Shown here in pieces: positions 18,592-27,062 of a stretch of 64,000 bases of DNA (position 1 is its first letter; each line of letters starts with the position of its first letter). The notes under the pieces are model-generated. The model saw only the letters and a list, made by a program, of their open reading frames with translations, was not told the DNA's origin and made no database searches. Both the position numbers and the translations under genes were made by a program. The DNA is from Caulobacter sp. GTDB lineage: Bacteria; Pseudomonadota; Alphaproteobacteria; Caulobacterales; Caulobacteraceae. The stretch spans positions 62,001 to 126,000 of the forward strand of contig JARWZW010000069.1 of assembly GCA_029866155.1 (NCBI GenBank), written 5' to 3'.

Positions 18592-19323
18592 AACCCTGCT
18601 CTCACCCCTGAAGACATCGCCTTCGTCCGCTCCCTCGTCATTTTCGAGGACGCGGCGATCATCGCCTTCAACAAGCCCTCGGGCCTGTCCAGCCAGGGCG
18701 GGCGGATCAAGGCCCATACCCTCGACGACCTGCTGTTCGCCTTCGCCAAGAGCTCGGGCAACCGGCCCAGGCTGATCCATCGCCTCGACCGGGACACTTC
18801 CGGCGTTATCCTGACGGCCCGCACCAAGCCTGCTGCGGGGATCCTCGGCAAGGCGATGATGGGCCGGCGGTTTCGCAAGACCTATCTGGCCCTTGTGGCT
18901 CCGGGTGCGCCGGAGCCGGCCGGCGGGGTGATAGAGGCCCCCCTTCGCCGCGAAGAGATCGGCCGGGAAAGCTACATGAAGGTCTGCGCAGCCGACCATC
19001 CGGACGCCGAGACCGCCACGACCCGCTACCGCACCCTGGCCCGCAGCCCGGTGGCGGCCCTGGTGGAATGCCAGCCCCAGACCGGGAGAATGCACCAGCT
19101 TCGCGTCCATCTGGCCAGTCTCGGCCGACCCATCGCCGGGGACGCCCGCTATGGCGGCGCCCTGATGCTGGCGGGCGCGCCGGCGCCCAGGCTGATGCTG
19201 CATGCGGCGCGGCTGAGCTTTCCCCATCCGGATGGGGGAACCACCACGATCGAGGCCCCGCTGCCTGCGGACATGGCGGCCATGCTGGCCAGGCTTGGCC
19301 TCGCCCCACCGACGCTGGCCTAG
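18589..19323 (+). CDS. RluA-family pseudouridine synthase
   Basis: This enzyme isomerises specific uridines in rRNA or tRNA. The catalytic motif RLIHRLDRDTSGVIL gives D67 as the nucleophilic aspartate when counted from the TTG at 18589. ECQPQTGRMHQLRVHLASLG with IAGDARYGG near the C-terminus is also diagnostic. From this start the protein has 244 residues and lacks an S4 RNA-binding domain, as in RluA/TruC-type members. A GTG at 18499 would put the start inside the repeat and is rejected. The exact target base cannot be inferred. The TAG stop overlaps the convergent peptidase stop by four bases. Confidence 0.9.
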   Translation: MNPALTPEDIAFVRSLVIFEDAAIIAFNKPSGLSSQGGRIKAHTLDDLLFAFAKSSGNRPRLIHRLDRDTSGVILTARTKPAAGILGKAMMGRRFRKTYLALVAPGAPEPAGGVIEAPLRREEIGRESYMKVCAADHPDAETATTRYRTLARSPVAALVECQPQTGRMHQLRVHLASLGRPIAGDARYGGALMLAGAPAPRLMLHAARLSFPHPDGGTTTIEAPLPADMAAMLARLGLAPPTLA

Positions 19324-20312
19324 ACCTTCAAGGCGGCGTCCGTCGCCCGGATAAGGCCGTCGATGACCCCCGGCTCGGTCGAGGCGTGGCCGGCGTCCCA
19401 GACGATGTCGAACTGGGCCTCGGGCCAGGCCCGGTGCAGGGCCCAGGCGGTTTCCAGCGGGGTCACGACATCAAACCGGCCCTGGACGATCCAGACGGGG
19501 ATGTGGCGGATCCGGTCGACATTCTTCAGCAGCCAGCCGTCTTCGGGGAAAAAGCCCCGGTTGGCGAAGAAGTGGTTCTCGATCCTCGCAAAGGCGATGG
19601 CGAAATCGGTCTCGTCGAACTTGGGCGGCCTGGCGTCAGGACCCCGGATCGAGATGGTGTCGCCTTCCCACTGGCTCCAGGCCGCTGCAGCCTCGGCCTG
19701 GACCCGGCGGTCCGGCGAGGTCAGGCGACGGTGATAGGCGCTGATCAGGTCGCCGCGCTCGGCTTCTGGAATCGGCGCCACAAACCGTTCGAAGGCGTCG
19801 GGAAACAACATGCCTGCGCCGTCCTGATAGAACCACTTCAGCTCGCGCTGTGTGACCAGAAAGATGCCCCGCAGGACGAGGGCGCTGACCCGTTCCGGAT
19901 GTGTCATGGCATAGGCCAGGGCCAGGGTGGATCCCCAGCTGCCGCCGAAGACACACCATTTCTCGATGCCCAGATGCACCCGCAGCCGCTCGATGTCCTC
20001 GATCAGGGTCCAGGTGGTGTTGGCTTCGAGACTGGCGTTGGGCCGGCTCTTGCCGCAGCCCCTCTGGTCGAACAGGGCGACCCGCCAATGCCGGGAATCA
20101 AAGAAGCGACGCATGGTCGGATTGACCGCGCCGCCCGGCCCGCCATGCAGCACCACAGCGGGCATCCCGTCGGGGGCGCCGCATTCCTCGAAATAGATTT
20201 CGTGAGGGCCTTCAGTCTTCAGCCAACCGAAATTGTAGGCGTCGATCTCGGGATACAGGCCGCGACGGCCGGTCATCTTGCCGAGGGCGCTGGCGGGGGA
20301 GGGGCGATCCAT
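19320..20312 (-). CDS. pip: proline iminopeptidase
   Basis: This alpha/beta-hydrolase of peptidase family S33 removes N-terminal proline from peptides. The 330-residue protein contains VVLHGGPGGAVNPTMRRFFD (oxyanion region), RVALFDQRGCGKSRP, and the nucleophile elbow GGSWGSTLALAYA with Ser125. The acid Asp in VQGRFDVVTP and the His in WDAGHAS complete the triad. The start at 20312 is chosen because GAAGGAG precedes it; the frame extends upstream without Met until 20414. It converges with the pseudouridine synthase (CTAG shared by both stops) and follows the epoxide hydrolase gene by 68 bases. Confidence 0.94.
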   Translation of the reverse strand: MDRPSPASALGKMTGRRGLYPEIDAYNFGWLKTEGPHEIYFEECGAPDGMPAVVLHGGPGGAVNPTMRRFFDSRHWRVALFDQRGCGKSRPNASLEANTTWTLIEDIERLRVHLGIEKWCVFGGSWGSTLALAYAMTHPERVSALVLRGIFLVTQRELKWFYQDGAGMLFPDAFERFVAPIPEAERGDLISAYHRRLTSPDRRVQAEAAAAWSQWEGDTISIRGPDARPPKFDETDFAIAFARIENHFFANRGFFPEDGWLLKNVDRIRHIPVWIVQGRFDVVTPLETAWALHRAWPEAQFDIVWDAGHASTEPGVIDGLIRATDAALKV

Positions 20313-20380
20313 GGCTCCTTCTACGACGGGACCGCGCTGACCGCCAGTTCCGCTACGGCCGCAGCCCCCGCGTCCGCCCG

Positions 20381-21388
20381 TCAGGCCCGCTGCGGAAAGC
20401 GCCGTTCCAGCCATTCCAGCAATACCCGGTTCACCTCCTCCGGCTTTTCCTGCTGGGTCCAGTGTCCACTGTCCTTGATCAGCACCTTTTCCAGATCGGC
20501 GACGATCGCCTCCATGCCGTCGGCCGAGGAGGGCGGCAGGACCGCGTCCTTTTCAGCCATGACCATCAGGCTGGGCTGGGTCACATGGTGGTCGATCTTT
20601 TCGGACTGGATCCAGTTGCGGGTGAAGTTGCGATACCAGTTGATGCCGCCGGTGAAGCCAGTCCGCTCGAAGGTCTCCACATAGGCCTCGAACTCATCGT
20701 CCGACAGGAAGACCGGGCGGGGGTCCACGGCCGGATCATAGGCCTCCAGCATGTCGACCATGGCGAAAAGCGACGGATCGCCCGGCTTGCGCTCGGTGGC
20801 GAACCCGGCGGCCGGGGCGTCCGGCATGTCGATGGGCCGGCGCAGGAAGAAATCCATGACCTTGCGGGTGTTGGCGCCCAGCACGGCGTCGGCTTCGCCC
20901 GGCGTCTGGAAATGGACTATATACATCCGCTCCCCCAGCCGCTCCCGCATGATGGCGATGGGATCAAAGGGCGCTCGGGGCTGGAAGGGCGTATTGAGGC
21001 TGATCACGCCGGCAACCCGGTCCGGATGGCGGATCGCCATGTACCAGACGACAAAGCCGCCCCAGTCGTGGCCGCAGAAAACGGCTTTGGGGATGCCCAG
21101 ATGGTCCATCAGGGCGACCAGATCGCCGCACAGATGTTCCAGGTCATAGGCCTCGACCTCGGCCGGACCCCTGGTCAGGCCATATCCCCGCTGATCAGGC
21201 GCAATGACCCAGCGGCCGGCCTCCGACAGCGCCTTGATCTGGTGGCGCCAGCTGAAGGCCAGTTCGGGAAAGCCATGGCTGAAAATCACCGGCGCGCCCG
21301 TTTTCGGCCCGGCCTCGTAATAGGCCATCTTGATGCCGTTGACCGGCGCATACTGAACCGACGGCATCATGGTTTCGATCGCGGACAT
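20381..21388 (-). CDS. epoxide hydrolase-like alpha/beta hydrolase
   Basis: The 335-residue protein has the soluble epoxide hydrolase pattern: HGFPELAFSWRHQ (HGxP oxyanion motif), DQRGYGLTRGP, and the nucleophile elbow GHDWGGFVVW with Asp108 instead of Ser. The catalytic His309 lies in DSGHWTQQEKP, and INWYRNFTRNW supplies a lid tyrosine of the type that activates the epoxide. It would open epoxides to diols; the physiological substrate is unknown. ATG 21388 has AGAGGAA 8 bases upstream, favouring it over 21445. It is probably co-transcribed with pip. Confidence 0.9.
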   Translation of the reverse strand: MSAIETMMPSVQYAPVNGIKMAYYEAGPKTGAPVIFSHGFPELAFSWRHQIKALSEAGRWVIAPDQRGYGLTRGPAEVEAYDLEHLCGDLVALMDHLGIPKAVFCGHDWGGFVVWYMAIRHPDRVAGVISLNTPFQPRAPFDPIAIMRERLGERMYIVHFQTPGEADAVLGANTRKVMDFFLRRPIDMPDAPAAGFATERKPGDPSLFAMVDMLEAYDPAVDPRPVFLSDDEFEAYVETFERTGFTGGINWYRNFTRNWIQSEKIDHHVTQPSLMVMAEKDAVLPPSSADGMEAIVADLEKVLIKDSGHWTQQEKPEEVNRVLLEWLERRFPQRA

Positions 21389-21577
21389 CGCGGCGTTCCT
21401 CTGGGGTTTCTCGGGATGTTCCTCATGGGTCGCTGGGTAAGGCAAGACCTTCCTGCTAAAGGCCCGGACCCCAGATCAGGGTTATAGCAAGGCGGGGAAT
21501 TGATGGTATCGGGTCCCCACGGGGCTTCCGGATATCGGGCGGCAGGTCTAGGAAGCCCTGTGCTAAAGCCTTCCCCC

Positions 21578-22780
21578 ATGTCGTCCGCCCCGGCCCCTAC
21601 ACCCTGGGGACTGGTCTGCCTGCTGGCGGCCATGACGGCCTTCGCGCCCATGTCCATCGACATGTATCTCCCCGCCCAGATCGCCATCGGGGCCGATCTC
21701 AAGGCCAGCCATTCCCAGGTGGAGCTGACCCTGGCGACCTTTCTGGCCGGGATGGCTATTGGCCAGTTCTTCTATGGCTCGGCCTCGGACCGTTTTGGCC
21801 GGCGGGGACCCATTCTGGTAGGCTGCGCCGTCTATATCGTCGCCTCGGCGCTCTGCGCCCTGACCACATCCATCGAGGCCCTCATCGCCGCCCGCTTCCT
21901 GCAGGCCCTGGGCGGCTGTGCCGGCGGCGTCATCGCCAGGGCGATCGTGCGGGATAATTTCGACCACCGAGACACGGCGCGGATCCTGTCCCTGCTGATG
22001 CTGGTCATGGGTCTGGCCCCGATCCTGGCCCCGGCGGCTGGCAGTCTCGTCCTGCTGGCGGCCGACTGGCGGGTGATCTTCTGGTGCCTGGCGGGCTTCG
22101 GGGTGATGGTCGCCCTGGCGGTGATGCTCCTGCTCAAGGAGTCCCGGTCCGAGGCGACCGCGGAACAGGCCCGATCGGAAAGCCCGGTGGCCGCCTATCT
22201 GGCCCTTTTGCGGCAACCGCGTCTGGTCGGCTACCTCCTGGCCGGGGCCCTGAACGGTGCGGTCCTGTTCACCTATATCTCCGCCTCGCCGGGATTGATG
22301 ATGGGCATCTATGGCATCGAGCCGGTCTTCTACAGCTGGCTGTTCGGCCTGAACGCGGTCGGGGTCATCGGCGCCAACCAGGTCAACCGGATGCTGCTGC
22401 GGCACTATAGCCCCGACGCCATTCTCAAGACCGCCAGCACCACAGCCATCGGCTTTGGCGTGGTGCTGGTGCTGGCGGCTGCGACAGGCCTGGGCGGTCC
22501 CTGGACTGTGCTACCGATCCTGTTTGTCACGCTTGGCACCTACGCCCTGATGCAGGGCAACACCACGGCCGGCGCCCTGAACTGCGATCCCCGCCGGGCC
22601 GGGTCCATCTCTGCGCTGAGCGGCGGCCTGTCCTTCGGGGCCGGCGCTGTGGGGTCCTGGGCGGGCGGGGTGCTGTATAACGGAACGCCGGTGCCCGTGA
22701 CGGCCGTGATGCTGGTCTGCCTGATCGGCTCGGCCCTGGCCCTTAGACTGCTGGCCCTCCGGCCTCAGCCAGGCGACTGA
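21578..22780 (+). CDS. Bcr/CflA-family drug resistance MFS transporter
   Basis: This 400-residue protein has 12 predicted membrane segments and motifs of the DHA1 drug:H+ antiporters. MSIDMYLPAQIAIGADL at the N-terminus is typical of the Bcr/CflA subgroup, SASDRFGRRGPILVG is MFS motif A, and GGCAGGVIARAIVRD and GLAPILAPAAGSLVL correspond to motifs B and C. The frame is open from 21500, but MSSAPAPTP at 21578 is the likely start. Substrate unknown. The 3' end overlaps the convergent DUF423 gene by 16 bases. Confidence 0.92.
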   Translation: MSSAPAPTPWGLVCLLAAMTAFAPMSIDMYLPAQIAIGADLKASHSQVELTLATFLAGMAIGQFFYGSASDRFGRRGPILVGCAVYIVASALCALTTSIEALIAARFLQALGGCAGGVIARAIVRDNFDHRDTARILSLLMLVMGLAPILAPAAGSLVLLAADWRVIFWCLAGFGVMVALAVMLLLKESRSEATAEQARSESPVAAYLALLRQPRLVGYLLAGALNGAVLFTYISASPGLMMGIYGIEPVFYSWLFGLNAVGVIGANQVNRMLLRHYSPDAILKTASTTAIGFGVVLVLAAATGLGGPWTVLPILFVTLGTYALMQGNTTAGALNCDPRRAGSISALSGGLSFGAGAVGSWAGGVLYNGTPVPVTAVMLVCLIGSALALRLLALRPQPGD

Positions 22781-23139
22781 CGGCGCAGGCTGCCAAGGCC
22801 GAGCATCGCCCAGCCGGCCATCAGGCACAGGCCGCCGATCGGGGTGACGGCGCCCAGCCATCTCGGCGCCCCCAGGGCCATGGCGACCAGGGTCCCGCTG
22901 AAAATGCCGATACCGACCAGGAAGACGGCGCCAGTTCCCGGGATCAGGGCCAGGCCATTGCGGGCCAGGGCGGCGCAGGCCAGGACCGCCAGAGCGTGGA
23001 TCCCGGCATACTGGCTTGCGGTGCGGAGCCAATCTACGGCCTTTGGGTCGCTCATGCCATGAGCGGCAAAGGCTCCGAACCCGACGGCGAGCAATCCGGT
23101 CAATGACGCCAGAGTGATTGAGATATTCGATTTCGACAT
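22765..23139 (-). CDS. DUF423-family small membrane protein
   Basis: The 124-residue protein has four hydrophobic segments and the DUF423 pattern GLLAVGFGAFAAHGM (residues 15-29), ASQYAGIHALAVLA, FLVGIGIFSGTLVAMAL and AVTPIGGLCLMAGWAML. The family (YgdD-like) has no established biochemical function. The start is ATG 23139. The reading frame remains open far upstream, but that part is a shadow of the oppositely oriented gene. It is divergent from the next gene and overlaps the MFS gene at its 3' end. Confidence 0.92.
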   Translation of the reverse strand: MSKSNISITLASLTGLLAVGFGAFAAHGMSDPKAVDWLRTASQYAGIHALAVLACAALARNGLALIPGTGAVFLVGIGIFSGTLVAMALGAPRWLGAVTPIGGLCLMAGWAMLGLGSLRRQSPG

Positions 23140-23250
23140 GGTGATTGACCCTTCGTCACCGTTGAATTCGCCTTCCGGGCGCGTAACGTGAATGCCGATA
23201 ACGTAAATTCGCCCATCAGCGGCGAAGTCGTTCAGGGAAGGACATATCGC

Positions 23251-24360
23251 ATGGCGCTCACCAGAGGCGACGACTATCCGATCCACCAGACTCCCGAGCC
23301 CATCGCCTATGGCGGTACGGACCGGAATTTCTACGATCGGTATTTCTTCAACGGCTATCATCCGGTCGAGGGCGAAGATTTCTTCGCCCTGGCCTTCGGG
23401 GTCTATCCGCACCTGAACGTCAATGACGCGTCCTTCGTGGTCGTCCGCAACGGCGTCGAGACCGCCCTCCACGCCAGCGGCTGGCTGATGGACCGGATGG
23501 ACATCGCCGTGGGTCCGATCCGCGTCGAGATTGTGGAGCCCCTGAAGTCCCTGCGCCTCCTCGTCGACTCGGCCGAGCACGGCATCAAGGCGGAGATTCT
23601 GTTCAACTGTCGCTCGGGACCTGTTGAAGAGCCCCGCTTCATTCGCCGTAACGGCACGCGGGCCTTCATGGACTATACCCGCCTGACCCAGAACGGCCAT
23701 TACAGCGGCTGGATCGAGCTGGATGGCGAGCGTCGGTCGGTGGACGGCTTCGTGGGCACCCGCGACCGGTCCTGGGGTGTTCGCCCCGTGGGCGTCGGCG
23801 ACAGCCAGGAAGTGGTGCCGCCCGTGGCGCCACAGTTCTACTGGCTCTGGTCGCCCTGCAGCTTCGAGCAGGGCAGCTTCTTCTTCCATTCCAACGAGGA
23901 CGCCCTGGGACGGCCCTGGAACACCCGGGCCGTCTGGGCCCCGGACGGCAAGCAGGAAGAGGATTTCGCCCATCTGAACGGCGAGGCCAGGGTGGTGTGG
24001 AAGAGCGGTACCCGGCACGCCGCCAGCGCCGTAGTCACCTTGACTGACGACTTTGGAAAGCCGGCGGGCGAGGTCTCCTTCGCCCCGATCTACGAGTTCC
24101 AGATGATGGGGCTGGGCTACACCCATCCCAAATGGGGCCATGGGCGGCTGCATGGACAGCTGACGGTCGAGCGTGAGGACATCGTGCTGGCCAAGGTCGA
24201 TCCGAAGATGCCCTTCAATCTCCACGTCCAGGCCCTGTCGGTGGTCACCTTCACATCGCCGGACGGGACTGTCAGCACCGGTCGCGGCGTCCTCGAACAG
24301 CTGGTCATGGGCCCCCACAAGCCTTCAGGCTTCAAGGAGATCCTGGACTTCGCACCGTGA
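23251..24360 (+). CDS. conserved protein of unknown function, beta-rich, first gene of a coupled trio
   Basis: This 369-residue protein starts at ATG 23251 with GGGAAGGA about 9 bases upstream; an upstream in-frame start at 23188 lacks such a site. It is rich in beta-strand sequence with many aromatic residues, for example NFYDRYFFNGYHP and FYWLWSPCSFEQGSFFFHSN, and a conserved-looking SVDGFVGTRDRSWGVRP. This suggests a lipocalin-like or carotenoid-1,2-hydratase-like double beta fold (compare the DUF7064/DUF7065 families); that is inference from pattern only. No signal peptide is seen. It overlaps the following phosphotransferase gene by four bases (GTGA). Confidence 0.75.
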   Translation: MALTRGDDYPIHQTPEPIAYGGTDRNFYDRYFFNGYHPVEGEDFFALAFGVYPHLNVNDASFVVVRNGVETALHASGWLMDRMDIAVGPIRVEIVEPLKSLRLLVDSAEHGIKAEILFNCRSGPVEEPRFIRRNGTRAFMDYTRLTQNGHYSGWIELDGERRSVDGFVGTRDRSWGVRPVGVGDSQEVVPPVAPQFYWLWSPCSFEQGSFFFHSNEDALGRPWNTRAVWAPDGKQEEDFAHLNGEARVVWKSGTRHAASAVVTLTDDFGKPAGEVSFAPIYEFQMMGLGYTHPKWGHGRLHGQLTVEREDIVLAKVDPKMPFNLHVQALSVVTFTSPDGTVSTGRGVLEQLVMGPHKPSGFKEILDFAP

Positions 24361-25370
24361 GTCTGACCGAGCAGCTGGAGGCCTATCTGAGCCGGATCTG
24401 GGAACAGCCGGTAAAGGTGCAGGACATGAGCCGCATCCCGGGCGGGGCCAGCCGGGAAACCTATCGGTTCGATGCCTGTCTGGGCGACCAGATCCGGCCT
24501 CTGATCCTGAGACGGGACCCGGTGGGCAGCCTGATCGACACGGACCGACGGCTGGAGTTCCTCGCCTTCCGGTCGTTTCACGGGACCGGCCTGCCGGTCC
24601 CGGAGGCCGTGGCCCTGGAAGAGGAGGGGGGCGAGCTTGAACGCCCCTTCTTCATCATGGGCCGGATAGATGGCGGCAAGGCCCAGAGCCCGTTCAGCGC
24701 GCCGCCCTATGGCGAACATGCCGCCGCTATCGGCCAGCAGTTCTTCAGCCATCTGGGGACCATCGCCCGGGCAGATCCCCTGTCCCTGCCGATTGCCGAG
24801 TTTGCCCCGGCGCCGGCCCTGGATGCCTGCTGGTCGCGTGAACTGGACTATTGGGAAGGCGTCATCAACGAGGACGAAGAGCATCCCCAGCCCATCGTCC
24901 GGGCGGCCATCCGCCGCTTGCGACGCGCGCCGCCGCCGCCGGCGCAGAAGCTCAGCGTGATCCACGGCGACTACCGGACCGGCAACTTCATGCATGACGG
25001 CCAGGGCCGGATCATCGCCTTGCTCGACTGGGAAATGGCCCATATCGGCGATCCGCTGGAAGACCTGGGCTGGGCCATCGAGCCCCTCTGGTCCTATGGC
25101 GAGACAGACCGGGTGTCCGGGATGCTTCCCCGGGACGAAGCCATTGCAATCTGGGAAGCGGCCAGCGGTCTGAAGCTCGATCCGGTAGCCTTCGCCTGGT
25201 GGGAACTGTTCGCCTCGGTCAAGGGGGCAGCCATCTGGATCTCGGCGGCAAAGGAATTCCGCGCCGGCGGCCTGATGGATCCGGTTCTCGGCTTCTCTGG
25301 CTGGTACACGGCCCGCCGGCAGGACGAAGTCATCGCCCGCAAGCTTTGCGCCCTGGAGGGGCTGTCATGA
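24357..25370 (+). CDS. aminoglycoside phosphotransferase (APH)-fold kinase
   Basis: The 337-residue protein contains the kinase catalytic loop VIHGDYRTGNFMHDGQG and the metal motif IALLDWEMAHIGDPLEDLGW, together with an N-terminal LILRRDPVG strand holding the candidate ATP lysine-equivalent region. Relatives are the APH-like domains found fused or adjacent to acyl-CoA dehydrogenases in lipid, steroid or aromatic degradation; resistance to an antibiotic should not be assumed. It starts at GTG 24357, within the stop of the previous gene, and ends in an ATGA overlap with the next. Confidence 0.88.
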   Translation: MSLTEQLEAYLSRIWEQPVKVQDMSRIPGGASRETYRFDACLGDQIRPLILRRDPVGSLIDTDRRLEFLAFRSFHGTGLPVPEAVALEEEGGELERPFFIMGRIDGGKAQSPFSAPPYGEHAAAIGQQFFSHLGTIARADPLSLPIAEFAPAPALDACWSRELDYWEGVINEDEEHPQPIVRAAIRRLRRAPPPPAQKLSVIHGDYRTGNFMHDGQGRIIALLDWEMAHIGDPLEDLGWAIEPLWSYGETDRVSGMLPRDEAIAIWEAASGLKLDPVAFAWWELFASVKGAAIWISAAKEFRAGGLMDPVLGFSGWYTARRQDEVIARKLCALEGLS

Positions 25371-25798
25371 CCCCGACCGTTCCCGAACTTCTTCTGGGCA
25401 ACTTCCTCTGCCTGACCAATCCCCCGCCACCCGAATCCATGGGTGAATTCCTGCAGGGGCGGGTGGCGATCACCGGCATGATCGCCCTTCTCTCGGCTCA
25501 GGAAGCCGAGCATGGAATCGAGGCGAGGGTCTGGGAAAACGGAGCCATCCGCGATCTCTTGCGTCAGGGCGCGCCGCGTCATGGCGCCGCCCATCTCGTA
25601 TCCGCCCAGGCTGTTGAAAGCGATCTCACCCTGGCCGCCCTCGACAGGGTCAATGCCGACCTGCGCCGCGCCCTCATCGACCTTCACATCCAGGCCGAAA
25701 TCTCTGGCGACCAGGGCCTCGATCACGCCATCCTGCGATTCTATCGACAAAGCGCTGACCGCCGACGGCTGGACCTCCCGGCCTCGCCGGCAAGCTAG
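25367..25798 (+). CDS. small conserved protein, third gene of the coupled trio
   Basis: From ATG 25367 (overlapping the kinase stop as ATGA) the product is 143 residues: PTVPELLLGNFLCLTNPPPPE at the N-terminus, then a mostly helical region with GRVAITGMIALLSAQEAE and LTLAALDRVNADLRRALIDLH. It has no signal peptide or membrane segment. I do not recognise a family. Its tight coupling to the APH-like kinase and the beta-rich protein suggests a shared job. Confidence 0.7.
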   Translation: MTPTVPELLLGNFLCLTNPPPPESMGEFLQGRVAITGMIALLSAQEAEHGIEARVWENGAIRDLLRQGAPRHGAAHLVSAQAVESDLTLAALDRVNADLRRALIDLHIQAEISGDQGLDHAILRFYRQSADRRRLDLPASPAS

Positions 25799-25826
25799 TT
25801 CCGGCGGAAGATCCAGCGAGGCGACC

Positions 25827-26888
25827 ATGTTGCAGGCGATGTTGCGGCTCTCTCTGGCGGGGTGTCTGACCCTTGCAGCCAGCGCGGCCCAGGCCCAGGT
25901 CAATACCAGTTTCAAGGACTGGTCGGTGACCTGTGACAACACCCTGGTCTGCGCCGCCTTCGGTTTTTCGACGGGCCCTGCCGACGCCTATATCAAGGTC
26001 GAACGGTCCCCCGGGCCCGGAGGAAGGCTCCAGTCAGGTCTGGTGATCAATCTTGACGAAGGCGGCCCGGTGGCGACCCGCTGGACCCTGAAACTCGACG
26101 GCAAGGCCCTGCCGGGGTTTTCAGCGCTCCAGTCCCAACCCGGAGACTGGGGCCAGGTGATCGGCCTGGACGAGGCGCAGTCCTGGAAGCTGGTCGGGGC
26201 GATCAAGGATGCGACAACCCTGACCCTCGAGGCCCCCAAGCTGGACCCGATCTCGATCAGCCTGTCCGGCAGTTCCGCGTCGCTCCGGTTCGTGGATGAC
26301 CAACAGGGACGGGCGGGCCTGTCCGATGCCCTGGTGGCCAAGGGGCCGGGGTCCCCCTTCGCGGCGCCAGAGGGACCCGGGCGACCGGTCATCGAGGTCC
26401 CCGCCGCCCCGGACCAGACCCGTCTGCCGAGCCGGCTCCCGGCCTTCATCCGCGATATCGCCAGGGATGAGGACTGCGACAGTCTGGGATCACAGGACGA
26501 TTTCCCCGTGATCAAGGCCAGGCTGGCGCCAGACCTGATGCTCTGGGGCGCGATCTGCAGCAGCGGGGCCTATAATTTCGGTTACAAATTCTTCGCCAGC
26601 GATGACGCTGGCGGCTCGCCCAGGGCCGTAACTTTTCCCTATTCCAAGGGGGCGCAAGAGGCGGACACGGTCTATGTCGTCAACGCCGACTTCGATCCGG
26701 AATCCCTGATCATCAGCGCCTTTGAAAAGGGCAGGGGACTGGGCGACTGCGGATCGCTCCTGCAATGGGTCTGGAATGGCGGCGCCTTTGTGCTGCTGCG
26801 GCAGGACATCATGTCGGATTGCCGGGGTGTGGTGACCGAACACTGGCCCACCCTGTTCCGGGCGACCGCCGACCAGGCCATGCCCTGA
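25827..26888 (+). CDS. DUF1176 domain secreted protein
   Basis: The 353-residue product has a Sec signal peptide (MLQAMLRLSLAGCLTLAASA, cleavage near AQAQ at residue 23). It is followed by FKDWSVTCDNTLVCAAFGF, a typical start of DUF1176 proteins, with paired cysteines there and in EDCDSLGS, ICSSGAYNFG, GDCGSLLQWVW and SDCRGVVTEHWPTLFR. The family is periplasmic and of unknown function. The start is ATG 25827 with GCGAGGC just upstream; it is only 28 bases after the trio and could be co-transcribed. Confidence 0.88.
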   Translation: MLQAMLRLSLAGCLTLAASAAQAQVNTSFKDWSVTCDNTLVCAAFGFSTGPADAYIKVERSPGPGGRLQSGLVINLDEGGPVATRWTLKLDGKALPGFSALQSQPGDWGQVIGLDEAQSWKLVGAIKDATTLTLEAPKLDPISISLSGSSASLRFVDDQQGRAGLSDALVAKGPGSPFAAPEGPGRPVIEVPAAPDQTRLPSRLPAFIRDIARDEDCDSLGSQDDFPVIKARLAPDLMLWGAICSSGAYNFGYKFFASDDAGGSPRAVTFPYSKGAQEADTVYVVNADFDPESLIISAFEKGRGLGDCGSLLQWVWNGGAFVLLRQDIMSDCRGVVTEHWPTLFRATADQAMP

Positions 26889-26940
26889 TCCCGGCCTGGC
26901 GCCTTGCGCTTGCAGAAGACTTCGCGACCGGACCCTGCGA

Positions 26941-27052
26941 GAGCCTGTTCTGTAATGATCGAAGCGGTCATAAGGGAAAAACAGGCTCTAATTCAGAATG
27001 TTAGAGCCTGTTTCGATCCGATAGCCGCTTCGCACTGATCGGAACATGCTCT
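26941..27052. repeat. two adjacent inverted repeats (GAGCCTGTT / GATCGGAACATGCTCT type)
   Basis: The first hairpin has arms GAGCCTGT (26941-26948) and ACAGGCTC (26981-26988). The second has arms AGAGCCTGTTTCGATC (27003-27018) and GATCGGAACATGCTCT (27037-27052) with two mismatches. The second resembles the AGAGCATGTTCCGATC-type intergenic palindrome frequent in Caulobacterales and rhizobia. It ends 10 bases before the ATG of the next gene, so it lies in the position of the ribosome-binding region or promoter. Confidence 0.7.
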
Positions 27053-27062
27053 AGGCAGCCCC

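Noticed and set aside
22765..24318. 517-codon minus-strand frame running through the beta-rich gene
   Set aside because: Only its last 124 codons (from ATG 23139) form a known family, DUF423. The rest is antisense to the coupled trio.
24357..25370. Antibiotic resistance gene of the aminoglycoside phosphotransferase type
   Set aside because: The fold is shared by many metabolic kinases; coupling to two non-resistance genes argues for a metabolic role.
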